Shown here piece by piece: positions 23,511 to 31,158 of a stretch of DNA of 64,000 nt. The notes under the pieces were generated by a model. That model ran no database searches. It saw only the letters and a program-made list of their open reading frames with translations, and was not told the origin of the DNA. Position 1 is the stretch's first letter, and every line of letters begins with the position of its first letter. Origin of the DNA: Heritagella_A intestinalis (GTDB lineage Bacteria; Bacillota; Clostridia; Oscillospirales; Acutalibacteraceae); assembly GCA_904418995.1 (NCBI GenBank), contig CAJFQF010000009.1, forward strand, positions 1 to 64,000, in the 5' to 3' direction. Position numbers and translations under genes: made by a program.

Positions 23511-23810
23511 GCTGAAGGTTCCTTTCCTAAGCTAAGTCGAATCAAAACAGGACGCCCGGCGCTGGATAGCGGCAGGGGTGAAAAAGATTAGCCTGTGTCA
23601 ATCCATAGAGCCACAGGATTCGTCACTGCCCTGATTCCTCCCAGGGATTGTCTGCCCGAGATGAAAAATTTCTCAATATAATTATAGCGCGTTTTTGCGC
23701 TTTGAAAAGGGCTCCCGGAAAAAACTACGGATGAAACAAATTTCCGGTCCAGGTAGGGACAAATTTATGAAAAGGACTATAGCTTCCTGAGTAACAAAGG
23801 TTAGCCGCCC
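23511..23810. other. Divergent intergenic region, HAD gene and pcrA
   Basis: No gene seen. A minus-strand -10 (TATAAT, 23696-23691) may serve the HAD gene, about 180 bases away. CCTGTG/CACAGG (23592-23597, 23612-23617) forms a small perfect inverted repeat in its leader. Confidence 0.4.
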
Positions 23811-23839
23811 TTGCCATTTCCCCGGAAACAAGGTACAAT
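23811..23839 (+). promoter_or_regulatory. Sigma-A promoter of pcrA
   Basis: TTGCCA (23811-23816), 17 bases, TACAAT (23834-23839), 43 bases before the ATG. Confidence 0.75.
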
Positions 23840-23882
23840 AGACCCGAGACTTTCGGATAGAGACAGAAAGGATTTTGGTATC

Positions 23883-26297
23883 ATGTGTCAGAAAGAAACG
23901 CTCCTGGAGCTGCGCCGGGAAGTCATGGAAAAGGAGTTTTCCCGGATGAACGACCGCCAGAAGGAGGCGGTTTTCCATGTGAACGGCCCCCTGCTGATTT
24001 TGGCCGGCGCCGGCAGCGGGAAAACCACTGTGCTGGTGAACCGCATTGCCAGCCTGGTCCGCTGGGGAAACGCTTATGAAAGCCCCTGGCTCTATGAGGG
24101 CTGCGGGGAAGAAGAGGAGGCTGCCTGCCGGGCAGAGGCTGCCTGCCGGGCCTATTTGCAGGAGGGGACCCCCATCCCCGAAGAGCAGCGCCGCCATTTG
24201 GCGGTAAGCCCCTGCCCCCCGTGGCGGATTCTGGCCATTACCTTTACCAATAAGGCCGCCGGAGAGCTGAAAGACCGTCTCTGCGCCATGCTGGGCCAGG
24301 AGGGGGAGGACATCTGGGCCTCTACCTTCCACTCCACCTGCGCCCGGATTCTCCGCCGGGACGGGGACCGTCTGGGGTATACCAGCCACTTCACCATTTA
24401 CGACACCGACGATTCCCGCCGGCTCATGAAGGAGTGCCTGAAATCCCTGGGCATTGAGGAGAAGATGCTGCCGGTGAAGGCGGTGCTGGGAGAGATTTCC
24501 CGGGCCAAGGATTCCCTGATTTCCCCAGAGGAATTCACCGCCCAGGCGGGCCTGGATTTCCGGCTTTCCCAGATTGCCAAGGCCTATACCCTCTATCAGA
24601 AGCGCCTGCGGGACGCCGACGCCATGGATTTTGACGATTTGATTTTCAAAACTGTGGAGCTGTTCCAGGAGTGCCCCCAGGTGCTGGAGTTTTACCAGGA
24701 CAAATTCCGCTATCTCATGGTGGACGAATATCAGGACACCAACCACGCCCAGTACCTGTTTGTGCGGCTGCTGGCAGAGAAGAGGGGCAACCTCTGTGTG
24801 GTGGGAGACGACGACCAGAGCATTTACAAGTTCCGGGGGGCTACCATTGAGAATATTATGAGCTTTGAAAAGACCTTCCCCGACGCCAAGGTCATCCGGC
24901 TGGAACAGAATTACCGCTCCACCCAGACCATCCTGGACGCGGCCAACGGGGTGATTTCCCACAACACCCAGCGCAAGGGGAAAACCCTCTGGACCGGCAA
25001 TGGGGAAGGGAAAAAGATTGCCTATCACACCGCCGACAACGAGCAGGACGAGGCCGCCCAGGTCACCAAGCGGATTCTGGAAGGGGTGGCGGCTGGGAGG
25101 AAATATTCGGATTTTGCCATCCTGTACCGGATGAACTCCATGTCCAACACCTTTGAACGGGATTTCGTCCGCTCGGATATTCCCTACCGGATTATCGGGG
25201 GCATTCGGTTCTATGAGCGCCGGGAGATTCGGGACATGATTGCCTATCTCAGCGTCATCAACAATCCCGCCGACGAGGTTCGTCTGCGCCGTATCCTCAA
25301 CACTCCCAAGCGTTCCATTGGGGAGCGCACTGTGGCCCAAGCCACTGAAATCGCCGCCATGCTGGGGGAGCCTCTCTTTGAGGTTCTTCGCCGGGCCGAT
25401 GAGTTCGCCGCCCTGAAGCGGGCCGCCAACAAGCTCAAAGCCTTCACCGACATGATGCAGGGCCTCATAGACGACGCCCAGGACGAAACCGTCTCCCTGG
25501 GGGATTTGTATCAGAATCTCTTAGAGCAGACCCAGTACCGGGAGTTTCTCCAGGCAGACGACCCGGATTCCGCCGAAGACCGCATCGAGAACATCCAGGA
25601 GCTGGCGTCCAACCTGATTCAATATGAGGAAAACAACGAGGAGGGGGGCCTGGAAGGCTTTTTGGAGGAGGTCTCCCTGATGACGGATTTGGACAACTAC
25701 GACCAGGAGGCGGATTCCGTGGTGATGATGACCATGCACTCCGCCAAGGGCTTGGAATTCCCCGTGGTGTTCCTGCCGGGCATGGAAGAAGGGGTGTTCC
25801 CGGGGATGCAGTCCATTTACAACCCGGAGGAGGTGGAAGAGGAGCGGCGGCTCTGCTATGTGGCCATCACCCGGGCCAAGGAGGAGCTGGTGCTTCTCAA
25901 CGCCGATTCCCGGATGATTTTCGGCAGCACCTCCCGGAACCGGGCTTCCCGTTTTCTGGACGAGATTCCCCCGGCGCTCATGGAGCACACCCGCAGCCAC
26001 GATTGGAGCCGCCCCGCCCAGAGCTTCCGGCCCCAGGGAGGAGGGAGCGCCTCTGCCTCTGCCAGACAGTTTGGCCCGGTGAATCGGGCGGCCCCCTCTC
26101 AGGAGACCTATCAGCCGGGGGATTCGGTGAGCCACCGGGTTTTCGGCAACGGCATGGTGTTGTCCGTGACCCCCATGGGCAACGACAGCCTTTTGGAAAT
26201 CGCCTTTGAAAAGGTGGGAACCAAAAAGCTCATGGCCAACTTCGCCCGCCTAAAGCGGGGAGCCCCCGCTGGCAAGCCGCGAGAGAATGGCATCTAA
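23883..26297 (+). CDS. pcrA: ATP-dependent DNA helicase PcrA/UvrD
   Basis: An 804-residue SF1A helicase for repair and replication-conflict removal. Visible motifs: Q motif MNDRQKEAVFHV, Walker A GAGSGKTTVLVNRI, Ia AITFTNKAAGEL, II MVDEYQDTNHAQY, III VVGDDDQSIYKFRGA, IV RLEQNYRSTQ, V MTMHSAKGLEFPVVFLPGMEEG, VI RLCYVAITRAKEEL. About 50 residues are inserted between motifs I and Ia, including a duplicated EAACRA. The C-terminal Tudor-like domain (GDSVSHRVFGNGMVLSV) ends at FARLK; the last ~14 residues (RGAPAGKPRENGI) are encoded by intergenic-type repeats. GAAAGGA before the ATG at 23883 supports the start. Confidence 0.95.
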   Translation: MCQKETLLELRREVMEKEFSRMNDRQKEAVFHVNGPLLILAGAGSGKTTVLVNRIASLVRWGNAYESPWLYEGCGEEEEAACRAEAACRAYLQEGTPIPEEQRRHLAVSPCPPWRILAITFTNKAAGELKDRLCAMLGQEGEDIWASTFHSTCARILRRDGDRLGYTSHFTIYDTDDSRRLMKECLKSLGIEEKMLPVKAVLGEISRAKDSLISPEEFTAQAGLDFRLSQIAKAYTLYQKRLRDADAMDFDDLIFKTVELFQECPQVLEFYQDKFRYLMVDEYQDTNHAQYLFVRLLAEKRGNLCVVGDDDQSIYKFRGATIENIMSFEKTFPDAKVIRLEQNYRSTQTILDAANGVISHNTQRKGKTLWTGNGEGKKIAYHTADNEQDEAAQVTKRILEGVAAGRKYSDFAILYRMNSMSNTFERDFVRSDIPYRIIGGIRFYERREIRDMIAYLSVINNPADEVRLRRILNTPKRSIGERTVAQATEIAAMLGEPLFEVLRRADEFAALKRAANKLKAFTDMMQGLIDDAQDETVSLGDLYQNLLEQTQYREFLQADDPDSAEDRIENIQELASNLIQYEENNEEGGLEGFLEEVSLMTDLDNYDQEADSVVMMTMHSAKGLEFPVVFLPGMEEGVFPGMQSIYNPEEVEEERRLCYVAITRAKEELVLLNADSRMIFGSTSRNRASRFLDEIPPALMEHTRSHDWSRPAQSFRPQGGGSASASARQFGPVNRAAPSQETYQPGDSVSHRVFGNGMVLSVTPMGNDSLLEIAFEKVGTKKLMANFARLKRGAPAGKPRENGI

Positions 26298-26320
26298 GAG
26301 TAACGTTCCTTCCCGCGTAA
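26254..26320 (-). repeat. GCGGGG palindrome plus R3, reaching into pcrA
   Basis: AGCGGGG/CCCCGCT (26254-26270) then, in minus orientation, R3 from AAGCCGCGAG (26274) to TCCCGCGTAA (26320). The pcrA stop at 26295-26297 lies within it. Confidence 0.75.
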
Positions 26321-26330
26321 AGAGCCTGGG

Positions 26331-26349
26331 TGCGCATCCTATGCGCCCG
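26331..26349. repeat. Hairpin GCGCAT/ATGCGC
   Basis: GGTGCGCATCCTATGCGCCC recurs near 22402 and 30645 at the same place relative to R3. Confidence 0.65.
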
Positions 26350-26458
26350 CTATTATATCAGCAGGAAAGATGCATCTTTCCTTTTCGCCAGCGGGAGTAA
26401 GCTGGTAACGCGAGGGAACAGGCTGCTAATCGATGCCGCTGCCCCGCGTTAAAAAAAG

Positions 26459-26516
26459 CTACCCTGACCGCCTTCAAAACCTGTCCCTCCCGGGACGGTT
26501 TTGCTTGGCGTGTCAA
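26459..26516 (-). repeat. Repeat R1 with an exchanged hairpin
   Basis: The flanks CTACCCTGACCGCCTTC and GCTTGGCGTGTCAA are the R1 flanks, but the hairpin between them is AAAACC, GTCCC / GGGAC, GGTTTT (26476-26502), unrelated in sequence to the hairpin of the other four copies. Structure is kept, sequence is not. Confidence 0.88.
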
Positions 26517-26541
26517 GACGACGGCCCACCTGATTCTTTTT

Positions 26542-26572
26542 CCATCTTTTCTCATCTAAGGAGAAAAGATGG
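26542..26572. repeat. Repeat R2 hairpin, CCATC/GATGG type
   Basis: CCATCTTTTCTC (26542-26553), 7-base loop, GAGAAAAGATGG (26561-26572): 12 perfect pairs. Confidence 0.85.
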
Positions 26573-26585
26573 TGCCCCGCCGCGG

Positions 26586-26632
26586 CATGAGCGGCAAGGT
26601 GGAGTATTGATGAGAAAATGGATAAGAAGAGC
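26586..26632 (+). repeat. Short repeat after R2, second copy
   Basis: CATGAGCGGCAAGGTGGAG then ATTGATGAGAAAATGGATAA, matching 22690-22740. Confidence 0.7.
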
Positions 26633-26772
26633 GAGCCAGAAACATAGAAGAAGCCCCTTCTCCACGGGAAAGAGAATGCCCTCCCAGGGCTATTTTGTCA
26701 TTTTTCTCCCCAAATCACAGGGGCGTTCCTAGAAAAACGCAGTTCAAGCCATTGCCCAAAGGAGGGATGCCC

Positions 26773-27486
26773 ATGGCTGGCTGGAACCCCTGGCACGGCT
26801 GCCACAAAATCAGCGAGGGCTGCCTGCACTGCTATGTCTACCGGATGGATGCGGCACACGGAAAGGACAGCTCCCAGGTAACCAAAACCCAGGCCTATGA
26901 CCTGCCTATCCGAAAAAACCGGAAGGGGCAGTATCAAATCCCTTCCGGTGAAACGGTGTATACCTGCTTTACTTCTGACTTCCTCCTGGAAGACGCAGAC
27001 CCCTGGCGCATGACTGCCTGGGATATGATACGTGCCCGGCAGGATTTGCGGTTCTACTTTGTTACCAAGCGGATTCACCGCTTTTGGAACTGCCTCCCGC
27101 CGGACTGGGGAGAGGGATGGGAGCATGTATATGTCTCCTGTACGGTGGAGAGCCAACAGCAGGCGGAAAAGCGGCTCCCCCTGTTTTTGCAGGCTCCTAT
27201 CCGCCACAAGAGCATCCTCTGTGAGCCTTTGCTGGGGCCCATAGAGCTTTCCCCCTGGCTCACCCAGGAGATTGAGGAGGTATCTGCCGGCGGGGAGTCC
27301 GGCCCAGAAGCCCGGGTGTGCCGGTATGAGTGGGTGCAGGACCTGTCCCGGCAGTGCCAAAGGGCGGGAGTCCCCTTTCATTTCCGGCAGACCGGCGCCC
27401 TGTTTGAGAAGGACGGCAGGCTCTACCGGATTCCCCGGCAATACCAATCCTCCCAGGCCCGGAAAGCCGGGATTGACAGCCGGTAG
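26773..27486 (+). CDS. DUF5131 / phage Gp37-like protein
   Basis: A 237-residue protein with the family opening WNPWHGCHKISEGCLHCY: cysteines 10, 17 and 20 form a C-x6-C-x2-C group followed by VYRMD, like the iron-sulfur motif of radical SAM-related proteins. TCFTSDFLLEDADPWR, FYFVTKRIHRF and CEPLLGPIEL are further conserved-looking blocks. The family occurs in phages and bacteria; its reaction is not established to my knowledge. AAAGGAGGG (26758-26766) fits the ATG at 26773, six bases downstream. A repeat cluster precedes it. Confidence 0.8.
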   Translation: MAGWNPWHGCHKISEGCLHCYVYRMDAAHGKDSSQVTKTQAYDLPIRKNRKGQYQIPSGETVYTCFTSDFLLEDADPWRMTAWDMIRARQDLRFYFVTKRIHRFWNCLPPDWGEGWEHVYVSCTVESQQQAEKRLPLFLQAPIRHKSILCEPLLGPIELSPWLTQEIEEVSAGGESGPEARVCRYEWVQDLSRQCQRAGVPFHFRQTGALFEKDGRLYRIPRQYQSSQARKAGIDSR

Positions 27487-27491
27487 GGCGG

Positions 27492-27965
27492 TCAGCCCCA
27501 ATGCTTTTCCATATAGCGGTGGGGGATTCCCACCTCTAAGAAAGCTTCTCCCTGACAGGTATAGCCAGCTTTCTCATAGAAGCCCACCGCTGTCTGCCTT
27601 GCGTGGAGGAAGACCCCTGGGATTCCCTCCGCCTGCAGAAGGCTTTCTGTAAAGGCCAGCAGCTTCCGGCCAATCCCCTGCCCCTGGAAGGGCTCCTCCA
27701 CCGCTACTTGCTTCATGTGCATGGGGGAAGCGGCGGTTTCTCCCGGTACCAGCAGTAGGGTGGCAATGAGAGAGCCGCCTAAAAAAGCCCCTATATGCCG
27801 GAACTGCTTTTCTCTGCCCAGTTCCTCGTCATAGAGGCAGAGGCCCAGGGGCCGGCGGAGCAGCCGGTTCCGGAGAATCAGGGCCTGGCCGTACACGTCA
27901 CTGCCCCAATCATATTCCCGGAAAGTAAGCTCCGGAGCGGATAGGGGGCGCATTGGATTTTCCAA
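27492..27965 (-). CDS. GNAT-family N-acetyltransferase
   Basis: A 157-residue GNAT protein. The acetyl-CoA loop is VEEPFQGQGIGRKLLAF (the Q/RxxGxG/A motif), preceded by the beta-strand MHMKQVAV and followed by FLHARQTAVGFYEKAGY. GNAT enzymes move acetyl groups to small molecules or proteins; the acceptor is unknown. The TTG at 27965 has AGGAGG seven bases upstream and is preferred to an upstream ATG that lacks a site. It is divergent from the ArsC-like gene. Confidence 0.85.
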   Translation of the reverse strand: MENPMRPLSAPELTFREYDWGSDVYGQALILRNRLLRRPLGLCLYDEELGREKQFRHIGAFLGGSLIATLLLVPGETAASPMHMKQVAVEEPFQGQGIGRKLLAFTESLLQAEGIPGVFLHARQTAVGFYEKAGYTCQGEAFLEVGIPHRYMEKHWG

Positions 27966-28023
27966 AAGAATCCCTCCTGATAGCGTAATATAGAAGAAAC
28001 AAAATAAGAAAGGAATGATTCCC

Positions 28024-28380
28024 ATGACCTTTATCTGTTATCCCAAATGCAGCACCTGCAAGAAAGCCCGTGCCTGGCTGGAAAGTCAGGGCTTCTCCTT
28101 TACAGAGCGGGACATCAAGGCCCAGCCTCCCACCCAGGAGGAGCTCCGGGAGTGGCACCGGCGCAGCGGCCTGCCGCTAAAGAAGTTTTTCAATACCAGC
28201 GGCCAGCTGTACCGGGCCCAAGGGCTCTCCAAAAAGCTGCCGGAGATGGGGGAGGACGAGCAGTTTTCCCTGCTGGCCTCTGACGGCATGATGGTCAAGC
28301 GCCCCATCCTGCTGGACGGGGAGACCGTCCTGGTGGGCTTCCGGGAGGAAGAATGGACCCAGCGTCTCCTGGGCCTGTAA
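28024..28380 (+). CDS. ArsC/Spx-family thioredoxin-fold protein
   Basis: A 118-residue thioredoxin-like protein. It begins MTFICYPKCSTCKKARAWL, with the redox CxxC (Cys9, Cys12), and ends with RPILLDGETVLVGF, the conserved RPI of ArsC/Spx/YffB proteins. It could be an arsenate reductase-like enzyme or an Spx-type regulator; no arsenic genes are nearby, so arsenate reduction is not supported by context. GAAAGG ten bases before the ATG at 28024 favours it over the ATG at 28015. Confidence 0.85.
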   Translation: MTFICYPKCSTCKKARAWLESQGFSFTERDIKAQPPTQEELREWHRRSGLPLKKFFNTSGQLYRAQGLSKKLPEMGEDEQFSLLASDGMMVKRPILLDGETVLVGFREEEWTQRLLGL

Positions 28381-28529
28381 ACTGCGTTTTTCAGGAATAC
28401 CCCCCATGACATAGGGACAAAAATGACAAAAAAGCCTTAGAGGGCCTTTTCTTGGGAAGAAGGGCTTACTCGAACCTATATCTATCAGGTAGGCTGTTCC
28501 GCTGCTGAATCAGCAGGGAAGATGCCTCT

Positions 28530-28594
28530 GCCCTGACCGCCATCGAAATGCATCCGCAAGCTTGCTTGCAGGATGATTTCGCTTGGCGTGTCAA
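28530..28594 (-). repeat. Repeat R1, minus orientation
   Basis: CCCTGACCGCCATC, hairpin 28545-28580 and GCTTGGCGTGTCAA. The hairpin is the GAAATGCATCC/GGATGATTTC type. Confidence 0.88.
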
Positions 28595-28620
28595 GATGCC
28601 AGCCCCTATGATTCTTTTCC

Positions 28621-28651
28621 CCCCCTTTTCTCATTCCAGGAGAAAAGGGGG
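28621..28651. repeat. Repeat R2 hairpin, CCCCC/GGGGG type
   Basis: CCCCCTTTTCTC (28621-28632), 7-base loop, GAGAAAAGGGGG (28640-28651). Confidence 0.85.
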
Positions 28652-28652
28652 T

Positions 28653-28718
28653 GCCCTCCGCATAGGAGACTGAGGGGCTTGGGGGATATTCCCCTGAAAA
28701 AGGGGAGTTTGGGAGAAC
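28653..28718 (+). repeat. Repeat R5, plus orientation
   Basis: GCCCTCCGCATAGGAGACTG, AGGGGCTTGGGGGA, a variable part CCCCTGAAAAAGGGG, then GTTTGGGAGAA. Confidence 0.8.
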
Positions 28719-28720
28719 AA

Positions 28721-28785
28721 GGGCTGCTCTCTGACTCCCCCCGTCACTTCGTGACACCCCCCTCCCTGAGGGGGGCTTCCCGCCA
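28721..28785 (+). repeat. Repeat R7, two small hairpins
   Basis: GGCTGCTCTCTGACTCCCC followed by hairpin GTCAC/GTGAC (28743-28755) and CCCCCT/AGGGGGG near 28760-28775. The first block recurs at 31162-31183. Confidence 0.65.
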
Positions 28786-28792
28786 AGGCCGC

Positions 28793-28900
28793 TTACGCGG
28801 GAAGAAGGGCTGCTCATAGATGATGCTACCCCGCGGCTTACATCAAGGCTTAGCCTTGCGCGGCTTGCCTGCGGAGGCTCTCCGCCCAGGCTTAGCCTTG
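28793..28900 (+). repeat. Repeat R3 with tail palindromes, reaching into nfo
   Basis: R3 core (28793-28839: TTACGCGGGAAGAAGG to CCCGCGGCTT), then palindrome CAAGGC-TTA-GCCTTG (28844-28858), hairpin GCGGAG/CTCCGC (28871-28885) and CCAGGC-TTA-GCCTTG (28886-28900). The nfo stop codon (28892-28894 on the minus strand) is the loop of the last palindrome. Confidence 0.8.
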
Positions 28901-29722
28901 CGCTTCCCTTAACAGCTGGATTTCCCGGGCGTAGCCGGCAGCATCGTTGGGGGTTTCCAGGATAAAGGGCAGGTCTTTCAGAGCTGGATGGTTGATGATC
29001 CGCACAAAGGCTTCCAGCCCAATGTAGCCCTCTCCAATCTTCTGATGGCGGTCTTTCCGGCTGCCCAGAGGGTTCATGCTGTCGTTGAGATGGATGGCCT
29101 TGAGCCGGGAAAGGCCGATGACCCGGTCGAATTCCGCCAGTACCTCATCCAGGTGATGCACAATATCATACCCGCCGTCAAATACGTGGCAGGTGTCCAG
29201 ACAGACCCCCATTTTATCAGAAAGCTCCACCCGGTCCAGAATGGCTCGAAGCTCCTCGAAGGTGCGGCCCACCTCGCTGCCCTTGCCCGCCATGGTTTCC
29301 AGCAGGACCGTGGCAGTGGTTTCCGGGGTGAGGATGCCGTTGAGAAGCTCTGCAATGAGCCGGACGCCCTCCTGGGGGCCCTGGCCCACATGGCTGCCCG
29401 GATGGAAATTGTACAGGCCGCCGGGGGTGTATTCCATGCGGCGCAGGTCGTCGGCCATAGTCTGCCAGGCGAATTCCCGCACCCGGGGGTCGGCGGAGCA
29501 GGCGTTGAGAGTGTAGGGGGCGTGGGCCACTACCGGGGCAAAGTGGTGTTCCTGGAGGAATTCCCGGTATTGGGCCACGTCCTGAGGGTCGATGGCCTTG
29601 GCGCGGCTGCCCCGGGGATTCCGGGTGAAGTATTGGAAAGTGTCCGCCCCCAGCTTCACGGCTTCCCGGCCCATGGCCAGAAACCCTTTGGAGGAGGAAA
29701 GATGACAACCGATATGCAGCAT
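28892..29722 (-). CDS. nfo: Endonuclease IV (AP endonuclease)
   Basis: A 276-residue TIM-barrel, three-zinc AP endonuclease for base-excision repair. Metal-ligand motifs are in order: NFHPGSHVG, LLETMAGKGSEVG, CLDTCHVFDGGYD, AIHLNDSM, DRHQKIGEGYIG and PFILETPN. The ATG at 29722 has AAAGGAG seven bases upstream; earlier in-frame starts lack a site. The last residues EAQG and the TAA stop are part of repeat palindrome CAAGGC-TAA-GCCTGG. It diverges from the AlkD-like glycosylase gene; the two proteins act in the same repair pathway. Confidence 0.94.
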   Translation of the reverse strand: MLHIGCHLSSSKGFLAMGREAVKLGADTFQYFTRNPRGSRAKAIDPQDVAQYREFLQEHHFAPVVAHAPYTLNACSADPRVREFAWQTMADDLRRMEYTPGGLYNFHPGSHVGQGPQEGVRLIAELLNGILTPETTATVLLETMAGKGSEVGRTFEELRAILDRVELSDKMGVCLDTCHVFDGGYDIVHHLDEVLAEFDRVIGLSRLKAIHLNDSMNPLGSRKDRHQKIGEGYIGLEAFVRIINHPALKDLPFILETPNDAAGYAREIQLLREAQG

Positions 29723-29832
29723 AACAAACTCCTTTCTGGTTTTCTCCCTTAGTATACCACATCCGTCTCCTATGGGGAGAGGGATTTTCTGTTTTTCTTG
29801 TGAAACTCGCTGCGCTATAAGGAGGAATCCCC

Positions 29833-30549
29833 TTGGTATCATCTAAAAACCAACCTTGGCAATATGAATCCCCCCAGCAGGTGCGGGAGATTCTGCAATC
29901 CCTGGCAGAGCCCGCCTACCGGGACTTTGCCGCTTCCCTGGTGCCGGGGGAGGAACGTCTTTTGGGTGTGCGCCTGCCCAAGCTCCGTCAGCTGGCCAAA
30001 AAGTTAGCCCGTTCCGGCTGGCAGGAGTGGCTGGCCCATGAGGAGGATTTGTTTTTTGAAGAGACCATGCTCCGGGGCATGACCTTGGGCTATATAAAGG
30101 AAGGGCCCCAGATTGTGCTCCCCGCCTGCCGGGCGTTTATCCCCCGCATCCAGAATTGGTCGGTGTGCGATAGCTTTTGTTCCTCTTTAAAGCTGCTGGG
30201 CCAATACCCGGAAGAAGGCTGGGCGTTCCTGCTGCCCTATGCCCACTCCTCCAAAGAGTTTGAAGCCCGGGTGGGGGCGGTGCTGCTTCTGGATTACTAC
30301 CTGACCCCGGAGTGGATTGACCGTGCTCTGGCGCTGCTCTGCGAGATTCGTCAGGAGGGCTACTATGCCCAGATGGCCGTGGCCTGGGCCTTTTCTATGG
30401 CTTGGGTGAAGTTCCCCGAAAAAACCGGGGCGTATTTGCAGCCCGGCGTGCTGGCCCAGTCCACCCGGAAGAAAGCCCTGCAAAAGATTCGGGAATCCCG
30501 CCAGGTTAAGCCTGGACGTAATCCGCGAGATAGCATCATCAAGGAGTAA
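29833..30549 (+). CDS. AlkD-like DNA alkylation repair protein
   Basis: A 238-residue all-helical HEAT-like repeat protein of the AlkC/AlkD class, glycosylases that release alkylated bases without base flipping. RLPKLRQLAKKLA, the motif QNWSVCDSF (with the Trp and Asp important in AlkD) and SSKEFEARVGAVLLLDYYL are recognisable. The TTG at 29833 follows AGGAGG by seven bases. The last ~15 residues (from RQVKPG to DSIIKE) are encoded by the R3 repeat and its tail palindrome, so the family part ends near LQKIRES. Confidence 0.88.
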   Translation: MVSSKNQPWQYESPQQVREILQSLAEPAYRDFAASLVPGEERLLGVRLPKLRQLAKKLARSGWQEWLAHEEDLFFEETMLRGMTLGYIKEGPQIVLPACRAFIPRIQNWSVCDSFCSSLKLLGQYPEEGWAFLLPYAHSSKEFEARVGAVLLLDYYLTPEWIDRALALLCEIRQEGYYAQMAVAWAFSMAWVKFPEKTGAYLQPGVLAQSTRKKALQKIRESRQVKPGRNPRDSIIKE

Positions 30550-30568
30550 CCTTTCTTCCCGCGTAAGC
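30500..30568 (-). repeat. Repeat R3 with tail palindrome, encoding a protein end
   Basis: Palindrome CCAGGT-TAA-GCCTGG (30501-30515), then R3 reversed from AATCCGCGAG to TTCCCGCGTAAGC. The alkylation-repair gene stop (30547-30549) lies within it. Confidence 0.8.
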
Positions 30569-30772
30569 GGCCTGGGTGCAAATTTTATTTGTTCCGCGTG
30601 GGGATAGTTCTTTCATCACACAGCGCTTCCCCGTGAGTTGGCTGCGCATCCTATGCGCCCACTACTGCATCAGCAGGAGAGATGCATCTTTCCTTTTCGC
30701 CAGCGGGAGCAGGCTGGCAACGCGAGGAAACAGGCTGCTAATCGATGCCACTGCCCCGCGTTAAAAAAGAAG

Positions 30773-30839
30773 CTACCCTGACCGCCTTCGAAATGCATCC
30801 GCAAGCTTGCTTGCAGGATGATTTCGCTTGGCGTGTCAA
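30773..30839 (-). repeat. Repeat R1, minus orientation
   Basis: CTACCCTGACCGCCTTC, hairpin 30790-30825, GCTTGGCGTGTCAA. Exact reverse-complement agreement with the 22-kb copy over most of its length. Confidence 0.9.
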
Positions 30840-30864
30840 CCTGCCAGCCCACCTGATTCTTTTT

Positions 30865-30895
30865 CCATCTTTTCTCATCCAAGGAGAAAAGATGG
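30865..30895. repeat. Repeat R2 hairpin, CCATC/GATGG type
   Basis: CCATCTTTTCTC (30865-30876), 7-base loop, GAGAAAAGATGG (30884-30895). Confidence 0.85.
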
Positions 30896-30896
30896 T

Positions 30897-31158
30897 GCCC
30901 TCCGCATAGGAGACTGAGGGGCTTGGGGGAACCTTCCCACAGAAGGACTGTTTGGGAGAAGAGGGCTACAACAAAACGCCTGTGAGGGAAGAACATGCCC
31001 TCCCCATAGGAGAGGGAGGGGCTTGGGGGATATTCCTCTGAAAAAGGGGAGTTTGGGAAAGCTCAGCTACAACAAATCGCCTGTAGGAAAGAACATGCCC
31101 TCCCCATAGGCAAAGAGGGGATGTGGGAACCCTCCCACAGAAGAGCTGTTTGGGAGAA
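30897..31158 (+). repeat. Three R5 copies at exactly 100-bp spacing
   Basis: GCCCTCCGCATAGG or GCCCTCCCCATAGG starts at 30897, 30997 and 31097; each unit continues with AGGGG, CTTGGGGGA or a variant, a variable centre and TTTGGGA(G/A)A. The spacers share GAACATGCC and CAACAAA(A/T)CGCCTGT. Confidence 0.85.

Noticed and set aside
30897..31158. CRISPR array
   Set aside because: The R5 units have a regular period but conserved ends are long and centres are related hairpins, not unique 30-40 bp spacers. No cas genes are in the window.
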